Assembly (NCBI RefSeq): GCF_000283155.1
Contig: NW_004454229.1
Coordinates: 7,392,148-7,456,147 of the forward strand
Source: Ceratotherium simum simum
Lineage: Eukaryota > Chordata > Mammalia > Perissodactyla > Rhinocerotidae
Direction: 5' to 3'
Length of the DNA stretch: 64,000 nt
Of this stretch, positions 1 to 10,487 are shown in pieces. The position numbers and the translations under genes were made by a program. Numbering within the stretch: position 1 is the stretch's first letter; each line of letters begins with the position of its first letter. Below the pieces are notes generated by a model that worked only from the letters and a program-made list of their open reading frames with translations, was not told the DNA's origin and ran no database searches.

Positions 1-589
1 TTGCTAGATACCTGGGTTTTTTCTATCTGCATTCTCCTTGCTTCTACTAAACCAGAAGTTAACTGCTTTTACTTTCCAAATTTTAATTTTTAAACCAAGT
101 CCTAATTATAGCATGGGCCCAAATTACTAAACTGATTTACCTAACTAGCTACATGACCTTGGGAAGTCACTGCTTGTAAAACGAGAGGTGTGCACTAAGA
201 TCCACTAGAATGTAAGCTCCATGTTCTGTTCACCTCTCTGCTCCCAGCCCCCAGACATGGAAGGCATCAAATGTTTATGGGAGGAGAGGATGAGCCCTGT
301 CCCCAAACTACAAATATAAAATAAACGTAATCATTTTTCTTTTTTAACAATCATATTTTAATCTGTGTATTCCCAAACATTTTTAAGAGGACACTAAAAC
401 TGAAATTTCCTATGCATCAAATAAAACTTTATATAATTTAAAATAAGGCCCTCATTTTTTAGAAATAAAATGGGTAGATTATACAAGAGCTGACAAACTT
501 CACCCAGTTTGTTGCACTTCCTTTTTCTTCATCCCCTTCAACCCATCACTGCATCCTGTTCCTTTGTCATGTGAAAGGAAGGCAGCTGG

Positions 590-775
590 GAGGGAGAAAG
601 TGCACTGGACTTGCAGTGACTAGGCCTGAGTTCTAGTCCCGTCTCTTCCATTAACTGGTTCTGTGGGAACATGCCACCAGCCTTTTGGGGCCTGCAAGCC
701 TGCATGTGTAAAACAAGAAAGCTGAGCTAATTATTAATTTCTAAAGTCTTCTGCTTTAAAAATCTATGATTCCTC
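590..775 (+). repeat. MIR/THER-class SINE fragment
   Basis: The order of phrases (GAGTTCTAGTCCC, then a block resembling the MIR core, ending near AATCTATGATTC) matches ancient mammalian tRNA-derived SINEs. Divergence is high. Confidence 0.55.
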
Positions 776-919
776 TCTCATCTACCCATTATTCTATTCC
801 TAATGCCTTGATTCAGTGCTTGCCACATCACTCCTAGACTTGTACAATAACCTCAAAATTTGTCTCTTTCCCTCTTTATTTTTCCTTCTTATCCTAAAAT
901 GAATTTAATCCTAAAACCA

Positions 920-1110
920 GGAGTTGAGCAGAGTGAAAAGCACACCGTCTTTGCAATCAGAGAGACCCGGGTTTAAACTCAGACTGCCAGTAACTAATCG
1001 TATCTCTAAAATGGTGATATTATCTCACTGAGGATTAAATACAATGTATAAAGCACCTAATACAGAGCCTGACACACTGTAGATGCTCAACAACAATTAG
1101 CACCTTTCCC
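920..1110 (+). repeat. MIR SINE
   Basis: The fragment contains the MIR series in order: an AGAGACCCGGGTTTAAACTC promoter-box region, AAAATGGTGATATTATCTC, GAGGATTAAATACAATG, and a tail like CTGACACACTGTAGATGCTC. Confidence 0.8.
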
Positions 1111-2003
1111 TACTTCCCAAGATCAAAAGCCTCAGTTTCCCACTGTCTAGAGCAAGGATGACCAACGAGTTGCAAAGGTGGCGTGCAAGATCTGTGAAAC
1201 TACAGAGATGAAAACTGTGTTAAATGGTCTCACCAGGCTCCTGCATTTCTGCCCGAAGCTTCTGGGTAAAGCAGCCTCAGTCACCAGGCCCTCATGAACT
1301 CACCAAAGTAAATGGCGCAGCCTCCTCAGGCCAAATCCACAGGTCAAGAGGAAATGAAAACTTGACACAATTCTTCAAAAAGATATAGATTCTCTGATTT
1401 TACCTGAAAGCAAACTCCTCAGCCTGTCATTCATGGGAAAAGAAGCCAGTCCCAATTCTTTGTACTTAAATGCATAGGCAGCACAGCTCATGTTAACCTA
1501 CCACCAAGCATTAATTTGATTTTCTAATCATAGGAAATTAAAAGGTGTGACAAAAGAAAAAAAGAATGAAATTTCTCACAAAATGAAGATACACTGAGCT
1601 TGGTAGAGTTATACAAATGCCTTCAGAAAAAGCAATGGCTTTCTTCTTGATTTCAAAACTAGGTCAAAACTGGAAGGAACAAGAAAAGGAGTGATGGGGA
1701 CTTGCAAAGAGCTCATTTCTTAAAGTGACTTAAGTACAGTTAATTATATGGGAATTTTTCCCCAAACTAGGGATAATAAAAGTCTTTACTTCCAGACACT
1801 AGCCAAAGATACAGCCGAGTTACTGGGTAATAGAAGGCAATCGATCAAGTGTGCAGAAGTCCGGAAACCAAAGAAATCTTGTGAAGAAACCTGTTTTTTT
1901 GGAAGTGCAGCCTTCTTTCCCAAGCTATTTCAGCCCAAACTGCTAGAAAAGCATATAACAAGAACGATGTAACATTTAGGAAAAATTTTTTCAGAAGGCT
2001 TAC

Positions 2004-2166
2004 CTTTAGTAAGAATTATCCAAATTCATATCTCTGTTTAAAAACACAAACCCACTAATCTGAGATCCGTGCTCTTCTGTGATCAGGCCAACCTGTTCTA
2101 CTGGACCCTTGAAATGCACTAACCCAATGAATCGGACCAAAGTTCCTGCCATGAGCTGCCATTTTT
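2004..2166 (-). other. Possible unannotated exon in USP24 intron 1
   Basis: On the minus strand a segment of 163 bases is bounded by TTACTTTGCAG before it and CTAAAG/GTAAGC after it, a plausible acceptor and a strong donor. A frame through it is open, but reaches TAA two bases before the donor, so inclusion could truncate a reading frame. The translated piece (motifs such as LVRFIG and VGLITEEHG) looks protein-like, but I do not recognise it and it is not part of the USP24 protein I know. It may simply be chance. Confidence 0.25.
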
Positions 2167-2279
2167 CTGCAAAGTAATTATTCACAAGCACTGGTGCCTC
2201 TGGTTAATTCTTTTTTAAAAACTGAAGTTAAAGTCTGTTTTCTTCCCGGTGTTCTTTGCTCACACCCCAAACTAAACAG

Positions 2280-3000
2280 GCCTAATTTTCTCCCACGAGA
2301 CTTGAGATATCTGATCAAAACCATGGGCCTACAGGCCCTTTCTCCCTCACAGACTTCTCCACCCCACTAAACTCCCACCTCGTCCCCTGTCCCTCTGCAT
2401 AGCACCTTCAGTATATTGTAGGGACTACAATCCCTTTCCCCACTCCAGTTTTTCCTCATTTCTGACCTTATGGATGACCAGTATCCCCGTTACCCACACT
2501 TGGTCGAGTTTCATCCTCCAATTTCAGTCCCCATCACTGCCTAGTCCCTCCTCAGCTCCGATTCCTGGCCTGGTCTCTCACCTCTCAGGTCTCTCAGTCC
2601 AATCCCCACCGCTGTAATACTGACCTTACTAACGCCGGCCCCCAACCCAGCCCTTATTGCAGCCGAGCCCCCTCCCCCACCTTACATCAATTTCTGTCAT
2701 TCCTGGCCCCTGCCCAGTCCCTCTTCATTTCAGACCCTGCCCAATCTCCTCTTTCTAGCCCTTGGCTAAAACCCAAACCCCACTCCTAACCCCAGCAGTC
2801 CTCCTCTGACCCTAGCAAGGGCCACTATTCTGGCTGGCCCATCCCACTTTTTCTCTGACTCTGAACCTGGTGCCTGCCCCGCTGCTTCACTGAAAGCTGG
2901 TGCCACGAGATCTCCGACCCTAGCCTAGTCTACCAGGACTCCACTTCTGACCCCCTGATCCACGCGTCCGCCCCATCACACACTCTCGGCTAATGTGTCT
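2280..3000. repeat. Pyrimidine-rich tract inside USP24 intron 1
   Basis: The plus strand is dominated by C and T with recurring short phrases such as CAGTCCC, CTCCTC and CTGACC, resembling a degenerate minisatellite. On the USP24 sense strand this is a G/A-rich stretch just after the first exon. No coding sequence or transposon was recognised in it. Confidence 0.6.
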
Positions 3001-3325
3001 GTTTTCCCTGTCTCGGGTGCCAGCCTTGGAGGCTCTGCGCCCACCGCAGACCAGGGCCCGCTCTGCCGGCATGCTTAGCCCGAAGCCTAGGAGACCTCTC
3101 CTCACCCTGTCGCGCAGCCCTGCATCCCTAACTTCCATTCAGCTCCTCCGCTATGGGTCTCTCTCCGCACTTGACCCCTGTCCGGTGACCTTCGTCCCCG
3201 ACAAGCCTGGCGCTCCTTCTCTTTCTGTGCCTCCGCCGCCCCATCAAAACCCCCGCCCAGTACTCCCTCCGCACTCCAGCCCACTGGGGTGTGCCCCTCC
3301 CCACGGGACTCAGCCACCGGCCCCT

Positions 3326-3334
3326 CCTCACCTC
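3326..3334 (-). other. USP24: Splice donor of USP24 exon 1
   Basis: On the minus strand the exon ends GAG and the intron begins GTGAGG, a near-consensus donor. The conserved protein sequence (HEVVDAE) stops exactly here and unrelated residues follow, which fixes the exon boundary at 3332. Confidence 0.93.
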
Positions 3335-3652
3335 GGCGTCCACCACCTCGTGGTAGGCGGGCGGGGGGTCGAAGCCGCCGCCGCCTCCGGTGCTCCCGCC
3401 GCGGGAGGGGCCGCCGCCGCCGTCACCGCCGCCGTCGCTCCGCGAGCCCCCGCCAGGCCCGGGGCCGGGGCCGCCGCCGCTGTCCATGGGCTCGTAGCCG
3501 CCGTAGTCGAGGCCGGGCCGCTCGTTGGTGAGCAGCGCCACGGCCTCGTTGATGTCGTTCTTGGCCAGGCGCAGGGCCTTGCGGATGGTGGCGGGGTCCG
3601 AGAAGCCCATGCACAGCAGCGTGGTCATGTGCTGCTCCTCCTCCGACTCCAT
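3332..3652 (-). CDS. USP24: USP24, first coding exon (N-terminal 107 residues)
   Basis: This is the first coding exon of ubiquitin-specific peptidase 24, a very large cysteine deubiquitinase (about 2,600 residues in human) that removes ubiquitin from substrate proteins. The protein starts MESEEEQHMTTLLCMGFSDP, which I recognise as the USP24 N-terminus. Residues about 3-44 form a UBA ubiquitin-binding domain with the MGF loop at 15-17. Residues about 51-94 are a glycine-rich, low-complexity linker. Residues 97-100 read PPAY, a PPxY-type motif. The start codon (3650-3652) has a strong Kozak context, GCCATGG. The frame runs exactly 107 codons to GAG followed by GTGAGG, giving a phase-0 exon end. 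The open frame beyond that point is intronic read-through. The catalytic domain lies in later exons beyond position 1 of the window. Identity is near certain; linker length may differ from other mammals. Confidence 0.96.
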
Positions 3653-3721
3653 GGCTCCAGTCTCCGGGCCGCGCCGGCCGGCGGGCGGCGAGGCTGCGGG
3701 TCCCGGGCCTGGCGGGCCGCC

Positions 3722-3931
3722 NNNNNNNNNNNNNNNNNNNNNNNNNNNNNNNNNNNNNNNNNNNNNNNNNNNNNNNNNNNNNNNNNNNNNNNNNNNNNNN
3801 NNNNNNNNNNNNNNNNNNNNNNNNNNNNNNNNNNNNNNNNNNNNNNNNNNNNNNNNNNNNNNNNNNNNNNNNNNNNNNNNNNNNNNNNNNNNNNNNNNNN
3901 NNNNNNNNNNNNNNNNNNNNNNNNNNNNNNN
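3722..3931. other. Assembly gap (210 N)
   Basis: A run of 210 N lies inside the CpG island, starting 69 bases upstream of the USP24 start codon. It removes most of the 5' UTR and possibly the core promoter. The flanks on both sides are nearly pure G+C, so this is probably a sequencing dropout rather than a long missing region; its true length is unknown. Confidence 1.
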
Positions 3932-4104
3932 GGGCCGCGCCTCCGCTCCCGGAAGCCGCGCGGGCCGCCCCCAGGCTCGCCGTGCTCGGGCGCGGGCGGG
4001 GGGTGTGTGATTTCTGTTTTAATAAAGGACGACGGGAGGCGCCGCGCGGCGGAGCGTCTCTAGGTGAGAGGGCCGCCGTGAGGCCCGGGCGGAGCGAGGG
4101 AGGG

Positions 4105-4131
4105 GCCGCCGCCGCCGCCGCCGCCGCCGCC
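4105..4131. repeat. (GCC)9 triplet repeat
   Basis: Nine uninterrupted GCC units lie in the CpG island upstream of the USP24 coding start. Depending on where transcription begins, it is in the 5' UTR or the proximal promoter. On the USP24 sense strand it reads as GGC units. Confidence 0.95.
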
Positions 4132-4329
4132 CGCCCATTACTCCAGCAACAGGTCCCCCCGGGAGCGGGAGGGCGGGGGCGCAGTGCAGATGGGAACGCC
4201 CCCGGAGTCCCGAGGCGTTCATCCCGCCCAGCTCTGGCGGCGGCGCCCCCCGCCTCGCACCCCGAACCTCCTCGGGGTCCCCGCCGGCCTCCCCTCCGGG
4301 ACTCGCTCGCCCCGGCGCTGCCCAAAGGC

Positions 4330-5260
4330 GCGCATCCCAAATGGAATTCACCGGCGGCGGCTGTGTCCACCCCCAGCCGGCCTGAAACGCGCCGCGGCCC
4401 TAAAGGAAATTCACCCGCCACGCTGCCCGAAATACACCTCGTCGTCGACCTCAATTCATGCCCACACCAGGCATACCGACCCACCTGAGCTGAAATTCAC
4501 CCCCACGTACACTCGACCTAAGTCCCTCTGTGTCTCACTGAAATCACCCTAAACCGGTTAAAATTAAGTCCCAGCCCTCACTGAATTTTCCTTCCCACGT
4601 TGACGGACCACCTGCCCCCACAAGACCTGACTGAACTCTACCCAACTCTTACGCTGAAATCCCCAGAGTCTGAAACATAGTTTTACAACCCGATCTCTAA
4701 ATCCTAGTGCTCTGTATGAAAATCTCCAAAAAAACCCACACTGCATCACCTTTCTTGAGCCACGGACTCATTGGAACACCCCGGACCTCTGCCCCCCGCC
4801 TGAGGCTCACCCGCCCACCCACATTCTACTCCAGCCTTTGGCTCAGGACTCCCTCTTTGCTTCTGCCGTTTGAGGAGGGGACCCCACCCCTGTTCGTTTC
4901 TGTCGCCGAGCATTCCTCTTCCCCTTTAAGGCCTGCTGTCTTTGCTTTCTCTTTCCACCTTGAGCATGAGCGCTCAGGGGCTGTATCTTTAGTCCCCTTG
5001 ACCCCACCACCTCAGCCCTGGCCCTTGCTATATACCCCCTTCAGTTTCCTTTCGTTATGCTTCTCCTAGGTTCTTTCCCCACCCTCTCCCAAGATCCTAA
5101 TGCCTTTTCCTTATCTCACTACATACTTGCTAACTCCTAATGCCCTTACCCTGGTTTCTTCCAGAACCCTGACTTCCATCAGCTAACTTTCCTTCTCATC
5201 CCATCAAACCCCTCCTGTTGCCAACCCAGCACTCACTAAAATCTCCACTATCCCAAATCT
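4330..5260. repeat. Pyrimidine-rich degenerate tract upstream of the CpG island
   Basis: C/T-rich sequence in which short phrases of the type CTGAAATTCACCC or CTGAACTCTACCC recur every few dozen bases (near 4340, 4405, 4450, 4490, 4540, 4580, 4630 and 4660). It looks like a decayed tandem array or a strand-biased region rather than a gene. The plus-strand bias matches that of the 2280-3000 tract on the other side of the island. Confidence 0.5.
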
Positions 5261-6520
5261 TAAATTAGTGACAGTACTTAGAAATTTTCCCTGCCCTCTC
5301 TGTTAGCAGTTTTTGTCCCTGGACCATGAACCCTTCTTGCCTGGTACTTGCTACCTGTATTTGTAAACACCAGCAAGAAGTTGATTTACACAGTGAATTT
5401 ATCACTGTTGTTTACATTTAAATGAAGTGACTGTTGTCCCGATTAAAGGCTAGATTATAGACCAAAGACTAGGCCTGATATTTGAAGGAAGTCAAGTCTC
5501 TTAATTTGTGAATGAAAATAAAACAAATCCTTCTTCTTACATTTCTGAACAACAGCAAAGAAGAATCTGCTATAATTGGATCAGGTTACAATGTATATAT
5601 TGAAATAAAATTGTGTTATCAACTTCTAGGTACTCAATGATGTTTTAAATATTTATCTGTGGCATATGAAGAACAAAAGTAATCTCTGAATCAACGCAAG
5701 CAGGCTGTCACAGAGTACATGCCAAGGTATTTAACATATTCAACAAATTTATACTGAGTAGTTATCAGGTGCCAGGTACTGTTCTTGGCATTGGTGATGC
5801 AACAGAAAACTAAGCAGACAAAATTTGATGATGGCATTAAATTTTGCCATGTGTGTTAGAAGAGTTAATTCAGTGACCAAATTAAGAAATGAGTTACAAG
5901 GGGAGAGAAAGTAACAGGTAAAGAAAAAATTGTTTGCTGCTAAAATTCGAAATAGAACCCAAGAGATAATGAGACAGAATTGACCCATTCAGATGTCACA
6001 TAAAAAGACTCATCAACAGTGGCAGGTTTATAGAACATGACAGAGGAAGCGGTGCTGAGCTGAGAAGAGGAAGCAGAGAAGGAAGCAGAGAAAAACAAAG
6101 TCTGTGATAAAAACTGGAAAGGAGCCACAAAAGGCTACAAAAAACAAGGAAGGCCATTTTTGAACCGGATCCTGGAGTGACTGAAAAGCCAGAGTGTCAG
6201 TTGAGGATGCAAGTAGTATAATCACACTTTTTTGCATGTAAGAAAGCAAGTGAGCACTTCAAACTGTTGAATTGGGATAGCAGGAGAGGGACCTATGGTA
6301 TGAATATTCATACTTCACTTACATTTTTATTTATTTTTTTGCTTTGTATTTTTATTGCAGTAAAATCTTGAAAATGTTAAAAGGACCAAAAAAAATTTAA
6401 ATAATGTTCAATTCACATTTATCCTTCTCTGGAAGCTTCTAGAACAAAAAAATAGGTCTAGAAGAGAGGTGTGATGGACTGTCTTGAAGACAAGATATGA
6501 GGGTTTCCTAATATTAATAA
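5261..6520. other. Intergenic sequence, little recognised
   Basis: AT-rich DNA without a credible reading frame. At 5725-5830 the phrase AACAAATTTATACTGAG with GTGCCAGGTACTGTTCTTGG resembles the 3' region of very old LINEs. Nothing else was identified. Confidence 0.5.
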
Positions 6521-7190
6521 GTAGTTTAAGAAATATTTAATGAGTGTCTATTTTGAGCCAGGCTGACTAGGGAGACAACTGTGAGCAAGACACGCACAGT
6601 TTCTGCCCTTTTAGAACTTACTGTCTTTAAAGGGAAATTGACAAGCAGTAATCATAAAGTGTGATAGGTGCTTTAATAGGGGAATTTCAGGATGTAAGGG
6701 ACAAATTTCTTGCCCTCTGTGGGAGAAATTGGAAAGTTTGGAATTCTGGAAAGTTTCCAAGAGGAAAATGATGTTTAACTATAATCTGACAGAAAGTAGG
6801 AAAGCCAGGAAAAGGCATATGAGATGAGGGGAGAGAGTTCCAAAGAATAGGAACAGCGTTTGCTGGGCCCCTGGAGTGGGCGAGAGGAAAGCAACTTAGA
6901 GGAATTCAAAACCAGTGGAGTATGGCTGGAGTGTAGACGTCTAGAGAGGAGTAGTGAGAAAAGAATCTAGAGAGGTGGACACCAGATCTGAGAGGGCCAC
7001 TTAAACTGTGATACGAGGTTTGAACTTTATTCTGAGGGGATGGGAAGCCACTGAGACATTTGTGTAGAAGAGAGAGGTGATGTTATTTAAATTTTAGAAA
7101 GATCAACCTAACTGCAGTGTGGAGAATAGTCTAGAAGGGAGGAAGAATAAAGGAGAATCCAGTAAGGAGACAAGTCCAGTTAGCCTTCCT
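6520..7190 (+). mobile_element. Ancient LINE 3'-UTR-like fragment
   Basis: The order of phrases (TTTAATGAGTGTCTATTTTGAG, TTCCAAAGAATAGGAACAGC, GGGATGGGAAGCCACTGAGA, AGAAAGATCAACCTAAC) matches a very common non-coding repeat of mammals that I place in old L1 3' regions. The exact family needs a repeat search. Confidence 0.5.
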
Positions 7191-7199
7191 AGCTAGCCA

Positions 7200-8355
7200 C
7201 TTTGAAATGAAGAGTTGAGTTTTGTTTTCTTATCCAACCTACAATCTTTGTCTTTTTGTTCTTGGTTTCCAGGAGTTTTACTATGACATACCAGGGGTGG
7301 TCTTCTTTGTGTTTATCTTCAATGGGGTTTGTAGAGATTCTTGAATGTGTGGCTTGACAACTTTCATTAGCTTGGAGAATTCTTGGCCATTATTTCTTTT
7401 TTGTTGTTTTGTGAAGAATGTTAGCCCTGAGCTAACATCTTTGCCAATCCTCCTCTTATTGCTGAGGAAGATTGACCTAGGGATAACATTTGTGCCCATC
7501 TTCCTCTACTTTATATGTGGGACGCCTGCCACAGCATGGCTTGATAAGTGGTGCATAGGTCCTTACCCAGGATCTGAACCTGTGAACCCTGGGCCACTGA
7601 AGCAGAGCCTGGGAACTCAACCACTATGCCACTGGGCCAGTCCCCGTTATTTCTTTATGTATTACTTCTATTTCATTTCATTCTGTCTCTCCTTTCCTTT
7701 TGGGACTTCAGTTACATGAATGGGAGGTTTTTTTCACTGAATCACATCTGACTCGTATGCTTGTTTCTGTATTTTTTATTCTTTGTCCCTGTGCTTCAGT
7801 CTGGATATTTTTTTCTGTCCTCTCTTCTAGTTCACGGAGTCTCTCTGCTACATCTTATCTGCTGTTAAATCTATCTCTTGAGTTCTTAATTTCAGTTATT
7901 GTATATTTAAGCTCTATAATTTCACTCTAATTCATGGCTTCCACATCTGTGCTGAAACTCTTTATCTTTTCACTTAATTTCTTGACCATATTAATCAGTT
8001 ATTTTATAATCTGTGTCTGATAACTTCCATATCTGGATCTCCTATGAGTCTGTTTCCATTGTCTGATTTTTCTCTTAATTACCAGTCAATTCTTATATTT
8101 TTGTAAGCATGATTTTTAAAAAATTTCTGGACATTGTATTTTGTATATTGTTTAAAAACTATATAGATGGCCTGAGGTTCTAGATGATGTTATCTTCCTT
8201 AGGAGAGGATTTATTTTAGCTTCTGCAAGGCAATTGGGAATAGAGATGATAAGCAAAGTAATCTAATAAAGAATCAAGTTTTTTTGTAACCAGACCTCAA
8301 CCTTTGTGAGAGTTGGTCCATTTTTGGTTCATCCCTACTCCTAGCATTCTTTAGG
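7200..8355. mobile_element. Old L1-class repeat, split by an ERE
   Basis: T-rich sequence with phrases such as GAATGTGTGGCTTGACAAC, TTGAGTTCTTAATTTCAG and CTGTGTCTGATAACTTCC, known from a high-copy mammalian LINE-type repeat. An ERE SINE (7400-7646) interrupts it and duplicates TTATTTCTTT. Orientation and subfamily are uncertain. Confidence 0.5.
7400..7646 (-). mobile_element. ERE SINE, type A body
   Basis: Perissodactyl tRNA-derived SINE in reverse orientation. The tRNA-like head (reverse of GGCCAGTGGCATAGTGGTTG) is at the right, and the body with two GATGTTAGCTCAGGGC-like units is at the left. The flanks carry TTATTTCTTT at 7390-7399 and 7647-7656 as a target-site duplication. Confidence 0.9.
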
Positions 8356-8364
8356 GTTCCCAAC

Positions 8365-8860
8365 TGTTTTAGTTATTTATTGCTGTATCTCAAAGCATCC
8401 CAATACTTGTGGCTTAAAATGACAATGATTTATTATTTCTCATAATTCTCTAGGTTGACTGGACAGTTCTTCTGCTCCATTTGGTGTTGGCTGGGATCAC
8501 TCATAAAGCTGCATTCACCTGAGAGCTTGGGTGAGGCATTTTGGTGGTCTTCCACACGGCCTCTCTCTTCACATACCGTGCCATCCCCCAGGGCTTCTCC
8601 GTATGGCCTGTCTCTCCACTGGGATAACCTGGACTTCCTTAAGCATGGAGGTTGGGTTCTAAAAGGGAGAATTCCAAAAGTAAACCTCAGTGAGCAAGTG
8701 CTTATCAAATGTCTCTTTATGTCACTTTTGTTGATATACTATTGAGAAAAACAAATCACATGGCCAAGCCACAGCCAATGTGAAGAGGACCACACAAAGG
8801 CATACATACTGGAAGGGGTGGCTTATTGGGGGGCCACCAATGTCACAGATTACCATACCA
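8365..8860 (+). repeat. Unclassified interspersed repeat
   Basis: Phrases such as AGTTATTTATTGCTGTATCTC, GGCTTAAAATGACAATG, AAGTGCTTATCAAATGTCTC and AATCACATGGCCAAGCCACA are shared with a very common old mammalian repeat (LTR or DNA transposon class). I cannot name the family with confidence. Confidence 0.5.
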
Positions 8861-9003
8861 AATGAAAGCCCAAGGTGTCTACCCGGGCACTTCCTCTTTA
8901 GTGGCCCTTGATCTCCAATTTTTGTCCTCTCAGCCCTGTAAGACTGCCCAAAGCTCTGGTCAGCTTCTCGGCCTCTTGGTTGCTGATTAAGAATCAGCAA
9001 ACA

Positions 9004-9387
9004 ACTACTCAGCCATAAGAAATGATGAAATCCAGCCATTTGTGACAACATGGATGGACATTGAGGGTATAATGCAAAGTGAAATAAGTCAGAGGGAGAA
9101 GGTCAAATACCGTATGATTTCCTTCATTAAGTAGTAGATAATAACAACAATAAACAAACACATAGGGACAGAGATTGGATTGGTGGTTACCAGAGGGGAA
9201 GGGGGGAGGGGGGAGGGTGAAAGGGATAATTCAGTACATGTGTGTGGTGATGGGCTGTAATTAGTATTTTGGTGGTGAACATGATGTAATCTATGCAGAA
9301 ATAGAAGTATAATGATGTACACCTGAAATTTTTACAATGTTATAAACCAATGTTACTGCAATAAACAAAAAAATTAAAAAAAAAAAA
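9004..9387 (+). mobile_element. 5'-truncated L1, 3' end only
   Basis: This is the L1 3' end, from ACTCAGCCATAAGAAATGA through AACATGATGTAATCTATGCA to a poly(A) tail. It is flanked by a perfect 15-base target-site duplication, AAGAATCAGCAAACA, at 8989-9003 and 9388-9402. The intact duplication suggests a fairly recent, lineage-specific insertion. Confidence 0.93.
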
Positions 9388-9402
9388 AAGAATCAGCAAA
9401 CA

Positions 9403-9855
9403 CATGAAAAGGAAAAGCAATGCTGAGTGATGAGCTCACTCTCTGTAATACTTCCTTTCTTTGGGATTTGGCCCTTCAAGTTCTCTTTTGAAGAGAATTT
9501 GAAGCTTTCAAATCCTCACTTGGAAACTTTCCAAGGCCTTCAAGCAGATATTTTTTCTATTCTGCCCAACTTGTCTGGTTGTTCTCAGTTGGAAGAATGG
9601 TCTTAAACAAGAAGATCTATCATTACTGGAAGCAGAAGTCCCACAGAAGAGAAGAAGGTGGAGAAAAGCGCTTCCAGGTAGGGGTGAAAGAGCAGGCCTT
9701 GAGAGAGAGGGAGATTTTCCAAGACTAGGAAGAGGTCAGTACTTGGGAGATTCCATGAAGAGGAAGAGCCTTGGCCGCTGCCTCACAGTGCCCCAGGAAG
9801 CAGAAAGAGCTCAAAGAGAAATGACTACCTGGGCCCCAGGACTTCCAGCTTCTAC
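9403..9855. other. Intergenic sequence, nothing recognised
   Basis: Mixed-composition DNA between an L1 and an ERE. I see no coding exon and no repeat that I can name. Confidence 0.5.
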
Positions 9856-9871
9856 AAAATTCCCCAATCTC

Positions 9872-10074
9872 GGGCTGGCCCCATGGCTTAGCAGTTAAGT
9901 GCAAGCGCTCCGCCACTGGCGGCCCGGGTTCGGATCCCGGGCGCGCACCGACGCACCGCTTCTCCTGCCATGCTGGGCCGCGTCCCACATACAGCAACTA
10001 GAAGGATGTGCAGCTATGACATACAACTATCTACTGGGGCTTTGGGGGGAAAATAAATAAAATCTTAAAAAAAA
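9872..10074 (+). mobile_element. ERE SINE, type B body
   Basis: tRNA-derived head with pol III box-like sequences (GCAGTTAAGTG, GGTTCGGATCCCG), then the body GCAACTAGAAGGATGTGCAG ... CTACTGGGGCTTTGGGG and an A-rich tail. A perfect 16-base duplication, AAAATTCCCCAATCTC, flanks it at 9856-9871 and 10075-10090. Confidence 0.96.
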
Positions 10075-10090
10075 AAAATTCCCCAATCTC

Positions 10091-10487
10091 TAGCGGGTCA
10101 GGGAAGCAGCAGAATCACCATCCCTCGAGGGAGCTTAGCCTGTGCAGGCCTTGACAGTGAGCCTTCTACTATTAACTAGTGTAGGCCAGGGACCAGAGGG
10201 CCCTTCCTGATACTCTAGACTGCAGAAGACCCCTGCAACTTGTATAAATCCCCCCTGCAGCAGGAGAAGGAACCCTATATATGACTGAAATTCAACATCT
10301 TAATACTTTGGCAAATGGGGATTGAGGTGAGCTTTAACTTATTTCAGAAAAAATAAAATGATATTTAGTGTACCAGATTTTGATGGATGCAAATTCATGC
10401 CCATTATATATGTTAAAAAAATAATAAAAACAGCCATCAGAAAATTGGCATCAATGGCCATACCCTGAATACTCTACTTGGGCATTG
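10091..10487. other. Intergenic sequence, nothing recognised
   Basis: Short unique-looking stretch ahead of the reverse L1. No open frame or repeat was recognised. Confidence 0.5.

Larger units (their letters stand above)
1..3331 (-). other. USP24: USP24 intron 1 (5' part)
   Basis: The sequence lies downstream of the exon 1 donor on the minus strand and continues out of the window. It holds two MIR-class SINE fragments (590-775, 920-1110), a C/T-rich stretch next to the CpG island (2280-3000) and a possible cryptic exon (2004-2166). No further recognisable USP24 coding exon was found by reading the minus-strand frames. The remainder (1-590, 1110-2000) is ordinary AT-rich intronic sequence. 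Confidence 0.88.
3290..4460. promoter_or_regulatory. USP24: CpG island and promoter of USP24
   Basis: The block is very G+C rich and dense in CpG dinucleotides, in sharp contrast to AT-rich sequence on both sides. It covers the first coding exon and the sequence upstream of it, as expected for a broadly expressed, TATA-less housekeeping promoter. I see no TATA box at a sensible distance. The transcription start cannot be placed because 3722-3931 is unsequenced. Confidence 0.85.

Noticed and set aside
3128..3331. Extension of the USP24 open frame beyond residue 107
   Set aside because: The frame passes through a strong GTGAGG donor and the residues after it do not belong to USP24; this is intronic read-through.
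2993..4484. Several long open frames on both strands across the CpG island
   Set aside because: They arise from very high G+C (few stop codons) and from running through the 210 N; only the frame matching the USP24 N-terminus is supported.
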